Positions 11,526-21,626 of a stretch of 64,000 nucleotides of DNA are shown one piece after another. Under the pieces are notes generated by a model. That model saw nothing but the letters and a program-made list of their open reading frames with translations, made no database searches and was not told where the DNA came from. Position numbers and translations under genes: made by a program. This DNA comes from Micropterix aruncella. Taxonomy: Eukaryota; Arthropoda; Insecta; Lepidoptera; Micropterigidae. Within the stretch, counting starts at the first letter, position 1. Every line of letters begins with the position of its first letter. The stretch is taken from assembly GCA_944548615.1 (NCBI GenBank), contig OX155952.1:29289458-29353457 (forward strand), read 5' to 3'.

Positions 11526-12125
11526 AAGCCGAATAACTAAATTACGACGACAAAAATATAAAAAATATTTTTTTTTCAAACTAACCACAAATACATTCAA
11601 AACATTCAGTACAAACCAGTCCACAATGCAGGGGAAAAAAATATTTTCCTAATGCGATACAATAGCCTGTGCGTAAAGTCAATAATCTTTTACATGGTCC
11701 TGCGCGGCCCTTCTGAATTGTTGAAGGAGTTACCGCGCTCGTACTAAATTTAAAATTCAATGTTTTTAATAGGGATAAGCGTCAGGTGTTTACTTTAATC
11801 TGCAGTTATTGATAACATAATAGTTGTTATCAATAACTGATGTTTGTTATCAATAAATATTTTTTACGGGTTTTTATATTCAATTATTTCTTCGACTATT
11901 CGATTAATATTTTATTTCATTTCTTTAGGTATTATTATTATGTAGTATTATCGCTATAATTTCATCATTACATTTCATTTGATATTTTATAGTTATTTTT
12001 TAAAATTATTTCCTAGGTTTATTTAATATAAATGTGTATACATTTGGTTTTGTTTTAATTTTTCATCACATTTGATTACTGGTTACGAAAATTATTTTGA
12101 TATTGCCTAACTTATACGACGCTAA

Positions 12126-12593
12126 TGGGCTCGATTGAGTTTCTTCGTGAACTAAAATCGCATATTAGTTTATGTGAACGAGACAGAGCAATAGGTTAGA
12201 ACGGAATGTAAAATGAACGGTTGTCACTTTTCCGCAGATTTTTTTTTCGAAATACATATTGATTTTCTGTAATAATGTTGAATTTATCACAAAGGGCTCG
12301 ATTGCGTTTCTTCGTGCACTAAAAGCGGAAATTAATGCGTGTCAACAAGACAGATCAATACGCTAGAGCGGAATGTAAAATGAACGGTTGTCACTTTTCC
12401 GCATTAAAACTACCAAACGAAGTCAAATGTGAAAAATGTTAAAATTTATTTGGACGTAAATAAGTTCGACAGGTATAATGTTGGTACGGGAAAACGACGG
12501 TAGTTTATTTCATATTCCGCTCTAACATATTGCTCTGTCTTGCTCGGTTGAACTAACTTCCAATTAAGGTTCACGAAGAACGCAATCGGGCCC
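12126..12593. mobile_element. Foldback MITE family 'GGGCTCGATTGCG', compound copy
   Basis: A left arm beginning GGGCTCGATTGAG (12,126) is followed by a full element from 12,294 (GGGCTCGATTGCG) to 12,593 (CGCAATCGGGCCC). Internally both arms carry ATTCCGCTCTA-type and ACGAGACAGAGCAAT-type blocks in inverse orientation. The compound structure suggests one copy inserted in or duplicated onto another. Related full copies occur at 19,058-19,342 and 19,677-19,974. Confidence 0.65.
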
Positions 12594-13010
12594 ATTATGT
12601 TATGCTTTTATTTATACCTCTGATGAGTTAGGTAGTTTCATTTAAAATGTAGATTTCTATTCAGTTTTTAATTTTTGTTTCCTATTTATTTACATAAGTA
12701 GCTGGTGCATTTTGTTTTAATTTTTACTGTTAATTGTATTCTTATTTTATTTGGTAACCCACTGACTTAGTTTTAATTTTTTATTTCTTTGTCTTTTTTA
12801 ATTACGGTAGTAGATATTTCATTCTAATTTCATTGTAATTTCTACTCCCGAAGAGGGTATTTTGTAATAAATAAACGAACTTGATAGATCCACGTGGAGT
12901 ACATAAATTCTCTGATTACATTTATTTATCTGGAAATTCACCAAATGAAATTTAATTAAATTCGCCAGATATACTTTCTTTTTTTCGGTACCGCAAAATC
13001 TAGCAGCCCC

Positions 13011-13026
13011 TAGAAGATTCTAGAAG
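13011..13026 (+). promoter_or_regulatory. Heat-shock element of sHSP gene 1
   Basis: TAGAAGATTCTAGAAG contains three perfect alternating nGAAn/nTTCn units, the binding site of trimeric HSF. The same 16-mer occurs upstream of sHSP genes 2 and 3 and as the detached copy at 24,006. In gene 1 it is about 375 bp from the TATA box because of an inserted MITE. Confidence 0.85.
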
Positions 13027-13089
13027 TAACGCGATATGGCGACAGTTGGAATCTTCGCTCATATTCCCGAATCGTCTAGAAAACCTTAT

Positions 13090-13283
13090 GGGGCGTTTAC
13101 ACTCTCGCGCGAGGCGCGAGGCGAGACGCAAAACCATGTGAGTAAACAAACGGAACAGAGGCAAAGCTTCTAGCAAGTAGGTAAACATTTTGTACGCTCG
13201 TTAGAAGCTTTGCCTCTGTTCCATTTGTTTACTGATATGGTTTTGCGTCTCGCCTCGCGCCTCGCGCGAGAGTGTAAACGCCG
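13090..13283. mobile_element. Palindromic MITE inserted in the sHSP gene 1 promoter
   Basis: The arms beginning GGCGTTTACACTCTCGCGCG and their inverse complement at the right end extend about 80 bp each. They include a CTCGCCTCGCGC block and a GAAGCTTTGCCTCTGTTCC block. TAT flanks both ends. The homologous promoters of genes 2 and 3 lack it and read straight from CGTCTAGAAAACC to the TATA-proximal region, so it is a clean insertion between the heat-shock element and the core promoter. Confidence 0.85.
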
Positions 13284-13364
13284 TATTAGTTGTGTTTGCT
13301 TTCATTCAAATTTCTCGAATCATCTGGCGGCCGCTAGATGTACCTCGCACTTTCTTGCAAGCCA

Positions 13365-13393
13365 CCGCTAGATGGCGCGGATTGCTATAAAAG
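13365..13393 (+). promoter_or_regulatory. Core promoter of sHSP gene 1: CCGCTAGATGGCGC motif plus TATAAAAG
   Basis: CCGCTAGATGGCGC (13,365-13,378) is followed after 7 bases by TATAAAAG (13,386-13,393). The same pair with the same spacing is found in all four sHSP promoters. The motif resembles the CTCF core consensus. The TATA box lies 139 bp before the start codon. Confidence 0.75.
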
Positions 13394-13524
13394 CAGCGCC
13401 AGGAAACGAACTGTATCATTTGTATTCGAGTCGAGCTTTGATTTCGTGGCGGGACTGAAAGAACCGACGAAATCGTTTTTTATTGCTACTGCTGCTTTGT
13501 AAGTGCTGTAAGACAACAACAACA

Positions 13525-14022
13525 ATGTCTCTGTTGCCGTTTTTCTTCGACAGCAACGACTTCATGTCGTCGAACCAATTTTTGGTGAGATTCCCGAGGG
13601 AGGATGAGTTCCTCATGCGTCCGCGACATTTTTTGCGACAAATGCTGGAGAACCAAGACAGTGTGGGCGGACAGACCGCGGTGAACAAGAATGGCTTCCA
13701 CATAAATCTTAACGTTCGCCAATTCGCCCCTGAAGAGATCGACGTTAAGACGGCGGGAAATGAGATAATAGTAGAAGGCAAACACGAGGAAAAGAAGGAT
13801 GAGCACGGATACATCTCGAGGCACTTTGTGAGAAGATATGCACTGCCTGCGGATCACGACGTGGAGACGGCCAAGTCCACTTTATCTTCGGATGGAGTCC
13901 TCACCGTGAGCGTGCAGAAGGCACAACTTCCTGGAGTGAATGCACGGAACATCCCAATCACACACACTGGAAATATTCATAAGCCTCTGGAGAATTCACA
14001 GGCTGACAAGAAAGCAGATTAA
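13525..14022 (+). CDS. Small heat-shock protein (alpha-crystallin/HSP20 family), gene 1
   Basis: An ATP-independent chaperone that holds unfolding proteins in oligomeric complexes. The 165-residue protein starts with a hydrophobic MSLLPFFF motif and has an alpha-crystallin domain from about residue 54 to 134. The domain includes the conserved FVRRY strand and the GVLTVSVQKA strand, and a C-terminal IPI motif (NIPIT) that docks neighbouring subunits follows. I start at 13,525 because the three paralogues start with the same MSLLPFFF/MALLPFFF; the in-frame upstream codon at 13,483 would add an unconserved extension. The gene is intronless, with a heat-shock element, a TATA box and a poly(A) signal. 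It lacks one residue relative to genes 2-4 near residue 50. The domain is nearly identical to that of gene 2. Confidence 0.95.
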   Translation: MSLLPFFFDSNDFMSSNQFLVRFPREDEFLMRPRHFLRQMLENQDSVGGQTAVNKNGFHINLNVRQFAPEEIDVKTAGNEIIVEGKHEEKKDEHGYISRHFVRRYALPADHDVETAKSTLSSDGVLTVSVQKAQLPGVNARNIPITHTGNIHKPLENSQADKKAD

Positions 14023-14173
14023 GCCTTATTCAAAAATAATTGATTTTCTTGATCTACCTGATTGTAACTACCTAATACGCATTTAAGAATGTATTAATAG
14101 CACCCGATTGTTTTTATTCAACAATATTGGAATTATTTTAAGATGAACCAGATTGTAACTGAATATCATTTAG

Positions 14174-14183
14174 AATAAATAAA
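14174..14183 (+). terminator. Poly(A) signal of sHSP gene 1
   Basis: AATAAATAAAATACAAC lies about 150 bp after the stop codon. An almost identical segment ends the gene 2 transcript region at about 18,240. Confidence 0.6.
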
Positions 14184-14301
14184 ATACAACATCCAGGATA
14201 TTGTTTGTTTTATTACAATGGGTGTATTTTACAATTAGCCAAGTTATCGCAATGACGACGACCTACGTAGATAAGTTACGTCGAAATGTACTAATGGTGA
14301 T

Positions 14302-15418
14302 CCTAAACGGGCTATACTTTTACGGCGATATGTGGCTGCAATATTAGCAACTATGGCCTGGCCATCACTGCAACATTTATAGCAGCATATGGCCGGAAAA
14401 CATTAAGCCCGGCCATTCTCGGATATTTCTACAAAAGTATAGCCCATCATTTTGACTCGTAAACGGGCTACACGATCGAACAACAATGACCGACGAATTC
14501 ATACGTGTCACAGCGGCTTATATTGTTTTAAATAAATAATTAAAACGACAATAAAAGACGAGAATGTGGATTCGACCTGACTTCAATAAGCGTGATACTT
14601 TAGATATCTTAGCCTGAATGTTTTCGATGATATGAATACCAATTGAAAGATCTTCTCCATATGAATTCACTATTAATAATAAATTCACAATATATAAACA
14701 TTTAAATACACTAATAAATAATATAAATTATTTCACGCAATTCTACATAACATATCAGAATAGATAATAATATTTCATAGATCAAAAAATTTAATCATCA
14801 AGGGCTCTCTAGACGGTCAAGCATGCTTGTCAAGCTTCGCGTCGCGGGCTGCGAGGGGTCGTAAACCGCAGGAAATATGCAAATATTTTTTAAAAATATT
14901 TTCCAAAAATGCCTAATTTTGTAGTTTATACGAGGGAGTCTTGTCATTAATCAATCAATTACGACTAATTAACGTGACTCCCTGGTATAAACTACAAAAT
15001 TAGGCATTTTTGGTAAATATAAAAAAAATATTTGCATATTTCCTGCGGTTTACAATCCCCTCCAGCCCGCGACGCGAAGCTTGACATGTGCATGCTTGAT
15101 CGTCTAGAGAGCCACTTAGATGATGAAGATTTTATGCGTCGTTCCTCGCATCAGAAAAGGACGCACTTATGGCGAAAAACGAAACAGCAATAAAGGTGTC
15201 CGGGCAATATTGCAGTATTTTTGATTGCTACGCGATCGTCCAGCAACATTCTGGCCACACATAAACATGCTTCGGCCACACGAAAAATATGTCGCTATAT
15301 AGCCGGGATATACTAAATATATTTCCGTATATTGCATAGTATGGTTGATTGCTAGCAATGTTGCCGGGCAATGTATTGCAGCCACATATTGCAGCGATAA
15401 TGCGACCCGTTTAGGAGT
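14302..15418. mobile_element. TIR element 'CCTAAACGGG' with a foldback MITE nested inside
   Basis: The left end CCTAAACGGGCTATAC with ATATGTGGCTGCAATA nearby is mirrored at the right end, where the complement of CCCGTTTAGG follows TATTGCAGCCACATATTGCAG. The equivalent place after sHSP gene 2 (about 18,385) lacks this 1.1 kb. No transposase frame is visible, so it is non-autonomous. The hairpin MITE at 14,802-15,113 lies inside it. The target duplication is not clear. Confidence 0.6.
14802..15113. mobile_element. Hairpin MITE 'GGGCTCTCTAGACGATC', copy 1
   Basis: Near-perfect inverted arms of about 150 bp surround a short centre (ATTAATCAATCAATTACG region). Each arm runs GGGCTCTCTAGACG, then CAAGCATGCTTGTCAAGC, the GTAAACCGCAGGAAATATGC block and the TGCCTAATTTTGTAGTTTAT block. 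The arms could fold into one very long hairpin. No coding capacity. Confidence 0.85.
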
Positions 15419-15624
15419 ACCATAATATAACAGTGGATGAAAGCTGGTGACAGGAGAAAGCAACTGGGCTAGGGCTTTACCCAGGGATGGACATTGAAAA
15501 AGGGAAGGTAATGCTATATAATACATACTAATACAATTACAATCTACAAACGCAGACGGAAATAAGGGAAAAGGGTAATAATCCACTGGGCTAATGAAAC
15601 GGATTGAAAAACGCTGCTACTTAG

Positions 15625-15930
15625 GGGCTCTCTAGACGATCAAGCATGCTTGTCAAGCTTCGCGTCACGGGCTGGAAAAAGATCGTAAACCGCAGAAAAT
15701 ATGCATTTTTTAAAAATATTTACCAAAAATGCCTAATTTTGTAGTTTATACCAGGGAGTCACGTTAATTACACGTAATGATTGAAGAATGACGTGACTCC
15801 CTGGTATAAAACTACAAAATTAGGCATTTTTGGTAAATGTTAAAAAAAATATATTTGCATATTTCCTGCGGTTTACGATTTCCTCCCAGCCCGCGCCGCG
15901 AAGCTTGACAAGCATGCTTGATCGTCTAGC
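15625..15930. mobile_element. Hairpin MITE, copy 2
   Basis: Same family and structure as 14,802-15,113, about 306 bp. The right end stops at ATCGTCTAG, so the last bases of the outer terminus are missing. It lies between sHSP genes 1 and 2 at a place where the duplicated flank of gene 2 has no insertion. Confidence 0.85.
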
Positions 15931-15948
15931 CTGTAGGTATGCTTTTAA

Positions 15949-16649
15949 ACATGGCTGCCCAACAAAATAAGGGTGTAATGTCTTCAGGGTTCATATATGT
16001 ATATTTTCCGTTTAACTGCACTGTTAACTACCATAACTTCTAAACGCTTGAACCGATATAGGTGTGTAGTATTGTTGGAATCGTTACGTAACCCTGAGTG
16101 CCATATGGCACCTTAACTGACCAAATATCAAGTAAGTAGTTGTCTAAAAGTCCATGTGTCCAAAAGTCAATAAATTAACGTAAATATATCCTGTTTAGTG
16201 TCAAATGAAATGTCTGATCGGGTTCATTCCTGAAATATACATGTATCTATATGGATAAATAATAATAATAATAATAATAATAAAAGCCTTTATTCGCTGA
16301 CCGTATTATACAATTTTGCCTTATGTGGTAAAACAATATATTTGATTATTTTTTAAAATCTAATTTTTAAATAAGGTATCATAATATTTTTCTTCAGCAG
16401 CCAGTGTTTTGGTCAGGTTGTCCTTCGACATAGGCCTCCCCCATTTTCTTCCATTCATCTCTGTCCCAAGCCAATCTTCTCCATCCTTTCGGTAAGTCAT
16501 CTTCCCATCTTTTAATTTGACGTCCTTTTTGTCTTTTCCCATTTCTAGGATACCATTCCATTACGTCCTCATAAACCACAAATATTTCATAAAAAACTGT
16601 AATAAAAATAATTATAAATACAATACTTCACTTTCTGTAATGGCAGTCG
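15949..16649. mobile_element. MITE family 'ACACGACTGCC', copy split by a LINE tail
   Basis: The left part (about 15,949-16,260) and right part (about 16,571-16,649, ending GGCAGTCG) match other copies at 18,607-18,950 and 33,525-33,929. Shared blocks are TTCAGGGTTCATATATGTAT, CCATAACTTCTAAACGCTTG and GGATAAATACATAAACCAC. The interval 16,261-16,570 is an insertion absent from other copies. Confidence 0.7.
16261..16570 (-). mobile_element. RTE-type LINE 3' end, inserted in the MITE
   Basis: The minus strand encodes a short C-terminal reverse-transcriptase tail. It has a WYPRNGKRQKGRQIKRWEDDL segment and a RDEWKKMGEAY segment typical of endonuclease-reverse transcriptase LINEs of insects. An ATT trinucleotide array at 16,261-16,284 marks the 3' tail. 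It is severely 5'-truncated and cannot move on its own. I place it in the RTE group only tentatively. Confidence 0.6.
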
Positions 16650-17007
16650 AGTTTATTAAAAAATATAGATTTACTTGTTTGTAATTGACCTGTAATAACG
16701 ACCCAATTAAATTTTATGCATGAATTGAAACGATAGGTATTAAAAAATACATACAAAATTACGTATTTCCGAATTTTCTTGCTACTGCTATTCATTTACT
16801 ATGACTACTACTAGGTATTTATAATAGACATAACGCTGATTGTACGATGATAATTATGATTCCCAATTATAATGATATATTATTATTATACACGGGACCA
16901 CGTAGAGTAGATAAATTCTCTGATTACATTTATTTATCTGGAAATTAATCCAATGAAATTTGAATAAATTCGCCAGATAGACTTTCGTTTCTAGCAGCCC
17001 CTGAATG

Positions 17008-17023
17008 TAGAAGATTCTAGAAG
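17008..17023 (+). promoter_or_regulatory. Heat-shock element of sHSP gene 2
   Basis: Same perfect TAGAAGATTCTAGAAG element as gene 1, here about 190 bp upstream of the TATA box. This promoter carries no insertion and serves as the reference layout for the cluster. Confidence 0.85.
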
Positions 17024-17177
17024 TAACGCGATATGGCGACCTAGTTAGCGCACTGGTTGGAATCTTCGCTCATATTCCCGAATCGTCTAGAAAACCACTA
17101 GAGTATTGTTTGCTTTCATTCCCCTTCTCGAATCATCTAGCGGCCGCTAGATGTACCTCGCACTTTCTTGCATGCCG

Positions 17178-17206
17178 CCGCTAGATGGCGCGGATCGCTA
17201 TAAAAG
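17178..17206 (+). promoter_or_regulatory. Core promoter of sHSP gene 2
   Basis: CCGCTAGATGGCGC (17,178-17,191) is followed after 7 bases by TATAAAAG (17,199-17,206), 147 bp before the start codon. Confidence 0.75.
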
Positions 17207-17345
17207 CAGCGCCAGGAAACGAACTGTATCATTTGTATTCGAGTCATTCGAGTCGAGCTTTGATTTCGTGGCGGGACTAAAGAACCGACGAAAGCGTTTT
17301 TTATTGTGACTGCTGCTTTTCAAGTGCTGTAAGACAACAACAACA

Positions 17346-17846
17346 ATGTCTCTGTTGCCGTTTTTCTTCGATAGCGACGACTACATGCCGTCGAACCAGT
17401 TTTTGGTGAGATTCCCGAGGGAGGATGAGTTCCTCATGCGTCCGCGACATTTTTTGCGACAAATGCTGGAGAACCAGGACAGCGCGAGCGGAGAGAAGAC
17501 TGTGATGAACAAGAATGGCTTCCACATAAATCTTAACGTTCGCCAATTCGCCCCTGAGGAGATCGACGTTAAGACGGCAGGAAATGAGATAATAGTGGAA
17601 GGCAAACACGAGGAAAAGAAGGATGAGCACGGATACATCTCGAGGCACTTTGTGAGAAGATATGAATTGCCTGCGGATCACGACGTGGAGACGGCCAAGT
17701 CCACTTTATCTTCGGATGGAGTCCTCACTGTCAGCGTGCAGAAGGCACAACTTCCTGGAGTGAATGCACGGAACATCCCAATCACACACACTGGAAATAT
17801 TCATAAGCCTCTGGAGAATTCACAGGCTGATAAGAAAGCAGATTAA
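17346..17846 (+). CDS. Small heat-shock protein (alpha-crystallin/HSP20 family), gene 2
   Basis: 166 residues. The order is an N-terminal MSLLPFFF arm with an FPRED segment, an alpha-crystallin domain at about residues 55-135 (NKNGFHINLNV strand, FVRRY at 102-106, GVLTVSV strand) and an IPI motif at 144-146. A hydrophilic ADKKAD tail closes the protein. The start is fixed by the conserved MSLLPFFF and a poly-CAA leader. The coding sequence is close to identical with gene 1 from the middle of the gene onward. The 3' flank differs from gene 1 by a roughly 345-bp block shared with gene 3. Likely heat-inducible, given the promoter. Confidence 0.95.
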   Translation: MSLLPFFFDSDDYMPSNQFLVRFPREDEFLMRPRHFLRQMLENQDSASGEKTVMNKNGFHINLNVRQFAPEEIDVKTAGNEIIVEGKHEEKKDEHGYISRHFVRRYELPADHDVETAKSTLSSDGVLTVSVQKAQLPGVNARNIPITHTGNIHKPLENSQADKKAD

Positions 17847-17861
17847 AAGCTGTATTCAACA

Positions 17862-18207
17862 ATACCGGCGGCTTGAAAATGCTGCTACTTATTAGAAGAA
17901 CGTCTCTCATAATGTACTTATCAGATCATTTTCATACATCCAGCGGCACCGACGTCCAAAGATCGCCGGCACGTGATCCAGCGGCACCGACAGCAGCGTA
18001 TTGGCTGTGAGGGTGACCCCCTCGCCAAACTCCCTTGCGGAATAAAGAAAGAAGAAGATGGTTCTCATAATGCTATCATAGTTTTCACAGTGTCGATATG
18101 CTATTTTTTTATTTGACTTGTAATAGCGACGCAATTAAATTGTATGCGTGAATTGTAAAGACATGGAGACTATATCAAACATTTCCGGGTTTGCTTGCTG
18201 CTTGCTA
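17862..18207 (+). repeat. Block in the 3' flank shared by sHSP genes 2 and 3
   Basis: A segment of about 345 bp matches the 3' flank of gene 3 (about 21,627-21,960). It contains CCAGCGGCACCGACGTCCA-like and CGTATTGGCTGTGAGGGTG-like pieces and a GAATAAAG possible poly(A) signal. It is absent after gene 1, where sequence homologous to the bases on either side of the block is continuous. It is either an insertion or a sign of gene conversion between units 2 and 3. Confidence 0.55.
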
Positions 18208-18606
18208 CTGATTGTAACTGAATATTACTCATTTAAAATAAATAAAATACAACACCCTGGATATTGTTTTATTACATTACTTATTTAGTTTCAAATTTGT
18301 CAAAAATTGGTAAGCCATCAAGCCATCAAGCTATCGCGATGACGGCGACCTACGTAGGTACCTACGTTACGTCGAAATGTGCTAATCAACAGAGGATGAA
18401 AGCTGGTGATAGAAAGCAACTGGGTTAGGGCTTAACCCTGCAATGGACATTTAGAAAGGGAAGGGAATGCTATACTAATACAATTAAAATCTACAACTAC
18501 AGACTTAGAAATAAGGGAAAAGGCTATTATGCCACAGGAAGATGAAACGGATTGGAAAAAGCTGCATGCATACTTCTCATAACAATAGCGCAGTTAAGCT
18601 TTTTTA

Positions 18607-18950
18607 CATGACTACCCAACAAAAAAAGAGTGTAATGTGTTCTTTATATATGTGTTTTCGTTTTTTATTCCACCATAACTTCCGAACGCTTGAACCAATT
18701 AAAAAGTGTCTAGTATTTTTAGAATCGTTATGTAATCCTGAGTAGCAGTAGTATAAAAGTCCAAATGTGCAAATGTCAATAAATTAACATAAATATATCG
18801 TGTTTAGTGTCAAATGAAATGTCTGATTGACTTCATTCCGGAATATGTATAGATGTATCTATATGGATAAATACATAAACCACAAATACTTCATAAAAAC
18901 CCGTATTTTTTAAAATTATATAGTTCACTTTCTGTAACGGCAGTCGTGTT
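18607..18950. mobile_element. MITE family 'ACACGACTGCC', second copy in the sHSP cluster
   Basis: The left end resembles TGACTACCCAAC and the right end GGCAGTCGTG. The interior matches the split copy at 15,949-16,649 block by block. Both copies lie at equivalent places downstream of genes 1 and 2, so the MITE predates the duplication. Confidence 0.7.
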
Positions 18951-19057
18951 TTTTTATAAATATATTTACTTGTTTTCATTTGACTCGTAATAACGACCCA
19001 ATTAAGTTTTATACATGAATTGAAACAAAATTACTATATAGGTAATACATGGAAACT

Positions 19058-19342
19058 GGGCCCGATTGCGTTTCTATGTGAACTAAAACTGAAATTAGTT
19101 CAAGCGAACGAGATAGAGCAATACTTTAGAGCGGAATATAAAACGAACGATCGTCGATAAAAACTACCTGTCCAACTTATACTCGTCCGAATAAATTTAA
19201 ACACATTTCGTGTGGTATTAAAATCAGAAGCTTTAACTTTGGTTGGTAGTTTTAATGCGAAAAAGTGACAACCGTCCATTTAACATTCCGCTCTAGCGTC
19301 TTGTTTTCCGCTTTTAGTTCACGAAGAAACGCAATCGAGCCC
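19058..19342. mobile_element. Foldback MITE 'GGGCTCGATTGCG' family, copy
   Basis: It runs from GGGCCCGATTGCG to CGCAATCGAGCCC, with inner CCGCTCTA-type blocks in inverse orientation. The sequence just beyond its right end (to about 19,400) is the reverse complement of 12,243-12,306, the spacer before the second arm of the compound copy near 12,126. Confidence 0.65.
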
Positions 19343-19676
19343 TTTGTGATAAATTCAACATTATTACAGAAAATCAATATGGATTTCGAAAAAATATCTG
19401 GTCAAAATGCTGTTAAAAATCGTCTAGCATTATACAAAATATTCACAACAAAAATATAATTTAGCCTGGGATTTTCTGCTACCCAAATTTATCTACTATT
19501 AGGAAATGTCAATGCAATTGTATCATTGTTATAATTCTATTGTCCACTAACATTTATTATGTATTTGGTACTGATCTTATTTTAAAAAAGGATAAGGTAA
19601 TATAGCATAATCGTAAAAAGGTAAATTTAGAATTTTATACGCCCGGAGAGGAGTTTTCGAAATAAACATACTTAGT

Positions 19677-19974
19677 GGGCTCGATTGCGCTTCTTCGTGA
19701 ATAAATTCGAAATTAGTTCATGAGAACGAGAGGGCAATTTTTTTTTTAAATTTTGAATTTATGAACAGCTGTCATTTTTTCGCATTAAAGCCACCCACCG
19801 AAGATGTAAGAGCATGCGAAATGTGTTCAAACTTATTCGGACGGCTATAAGTTACACATTTTAATGCGAGAAATTCGACGATCTTCCATTTCATATTCCG
19901 CTCTAACGCATTGCTCCGTCTCGTTCGGTTAAACAAATAAAAAATTTATTTCAAGAAGAAAGGCAATCGGACCC
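19677..19974. mobile_element. Foldback MITE 'GGGCTCGATTGCG' family, further copy
   Basis: It runs from GGGCTCGATTGCG to GGCAATCGGACCC. It is more diverged and its left arm contains an AT-rich replacement. No coding content. Confidence 0.6.
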
Positions 19975-20742
19975 AGTTACTTCTTTATTACTTACACGAT
20001 TTTATTTTTTTACGGTATTAAAAATATTAATTATTATTTGTACGACTGCTGATGTTTGAGTAATTCAATTTTAATTCCGATTTATAATTTTTTTTTTAAA
20101 TTTTAACGCTATAATTTTAGATATTCATTCGATATTTTAAAATTATTTTATTCAAATTCCTAATTTTATTTAAATTTGTATTCAATTGGTTTGGTTTTAA
20201 ATTTTTGTCACTGATTTCATATTTCATTTGAGAGTTTCTATTTGATTACTACCTAAATTATTTTCTTATTTTCTTTAAGTTTTTATTTCGTTTGATATTT
20301 ATTACCCTTTTATTTATTTATCTGATGGTTTATGTAGTTTAATTTTTTAAAAAGTCATTGAATTCCTGATTCCTAATTATTTATATACCTGTTATATATA
20401 TATTTTTTTTTCTATTATTTTAATTTTAATTTGTAATCGACTGATTTGTTTTAAATTTTTATTTTATTGTGTTTTTTAATCTATGATTGTAAATGTAACT
20501 TCATTGTAATTTGTAATTCATTGTAATTTCTACACCCGAAGAGGGTACTTGAAATAAATAAACGATCATAAGATCCACGTGGAGTAATTCTGTGGTAAAT
20601 TTATTTATATGAAAATTCAGTGAATGAAATTGGTTTGAATTGACTTTCGTTTCTCCATATTGACCATATCCATATCGCTCCATACTCCATACTCCATACA
20701 ACTTTCGTTTCTCCATATAAGCACGGCATCATCTAGCATCCT

Positions 20743-20758
20743 TAGAAGATTCTAGAAG
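20743..20758 (+). promoter_or_regulatory. Heat-shock element of sHSP gene 3
   Basis: Perfect TAGAAGATTCTAGAAG, 235 bp upstream of the TATA box. A second TTCTAGAACCTTC-like element lies close to the core promoter at about 20,939-20,950. Confidence 0.85.
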
Positions 20759-20956
20759 CAACGAAGATTTTAGAAGCAACGTATGGCGACATCTCTCGTT
20801 AAAATGTCACATTAATGGAGCCGGCTGGTTCGAATCTAGGCTCATATTCTCGAATCGTCTAGAAAAGCACCGCTTTCTCTTTCAGCTTTATCGAATCACC
20901 TGGCGACCGCTAGATGTACCGTGGATGTACCTCGCGCTTCTAGAACCTTCTGGCGA

Positions 20957-20985
20957 CCGCTAGATGGCGCGGATCAGTATAAAAG
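20957..20985 (+). promoter_or_regulatory. Core promoter of sHSP gene 3
   Basis: CCGCTAGATGGCGC (20,957-20,970), then 7 bases, then TATAAAAG (20,978-20,985), 132 bp before the start codon. Confidence 0.75.
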
Positions 20986-21109
20986 CAGTGCCAGAAAACG
21001 AACGGTATCATTTGTACTCTAGTCGAGCTTCCGTTTCGTAGCGAGACTGAAAGAATCGACGAAAGCGTTTCTATATTGCGACGACTTTAAGTGCTGAAAG
21101 GAAACAACA

Positions 21110-21610
21110 ATGGCTCTATTGCCGTTTTTCTTCGACTGCGACGACTACATGCCGTCGAACCAACTTTTGGTTAGGTTCCCGAGGGAGGAGGAGATCTTCA
21201 CGCGCCCACGACATTTTTGGCGACAAATGCTGGAGAACCAGAACAGCGGGAGCGGAGAGAAGACCGCGATGAACAAGAATGGCTTCCACCTAAATCTTAA
21301 CGTTCGCCAGTTCGCTCCCGAAGAGATCGACGTTAAGACGGTGGGAAATGAGATAATAGTGGAAGGCAAACACGAGGAGAAGAAGGACGAGCACGGATAC
21401 ATCTCGAGACACTTCGTGAGGAGATATGCTCTGCCTGCGGGTCACGACGTGGCGACAGCCAAGTCCACTTTGTCTTCGGATGGAGTCCTCACCATCAGCG
21501 TGCAGAAGGCCCAACTTCCTGGAGTGAATGCAAGGAGCATCCCAATCACACACACTGGAATTATTCATAAGCCTCTGGAGAATTCACAGGCTGACAAGAA
21601 AGCAGATTAA
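21110..21610 (+). CDS. Small heat-shock protein (alpha-crystallin/HSP20 family), gene 3
   Basis: 166 residues starting MALLPFFF, with the same domain order as gene 2. The alpha-crystallin domain is at about 55-135 with FVRRY, and the IPI motif is at about 144-146. It differs most in the N-terminal arm (FDCDDY, REEEIFTRPRHFW) and around residues 110-115 (PAGHDVATAK instead of PADHDVETAK). The 3' end of the coding sequence and the first 350 bp of the 3' flank track gene 2. A full heat-shock promoter is present. Confidence 0.95.
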   Translation: MALLPFFFDCDDYMPSNQLLVRFPREEEIFTRPRHFWRQMLENQNSGSGEKTAMNKNGFHLNLNVRQFAPEEIDVKTVGNEIIVEGKHEEKKDEHGYISRHFVRRYALPAGHDVATAKSTLSSDGVLTISVQKAQLPGVNARSIPITHTGIIHKPLENSQADKKAD

Positions 21611-21626
21611 GCTGTATTCAACAATA

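Noticed and set aside
11391..11624. Cys/Arg-rich repeat protein on the minus strand
   Set aside because: The pentapeptide repeat is the translation of a 15-bp tandem DNA repeat that forms the arm of a foldback structure; the opposite arm has no such frame.
13416..13857. Minus-strand ORFs overlapping the sHSP genes (also at 17,301, 21,145 and 27,152)
   Set aside because: They are antisense shadows of the conserved alpha-crystallin coding sequence and have no promoter or splice signals.
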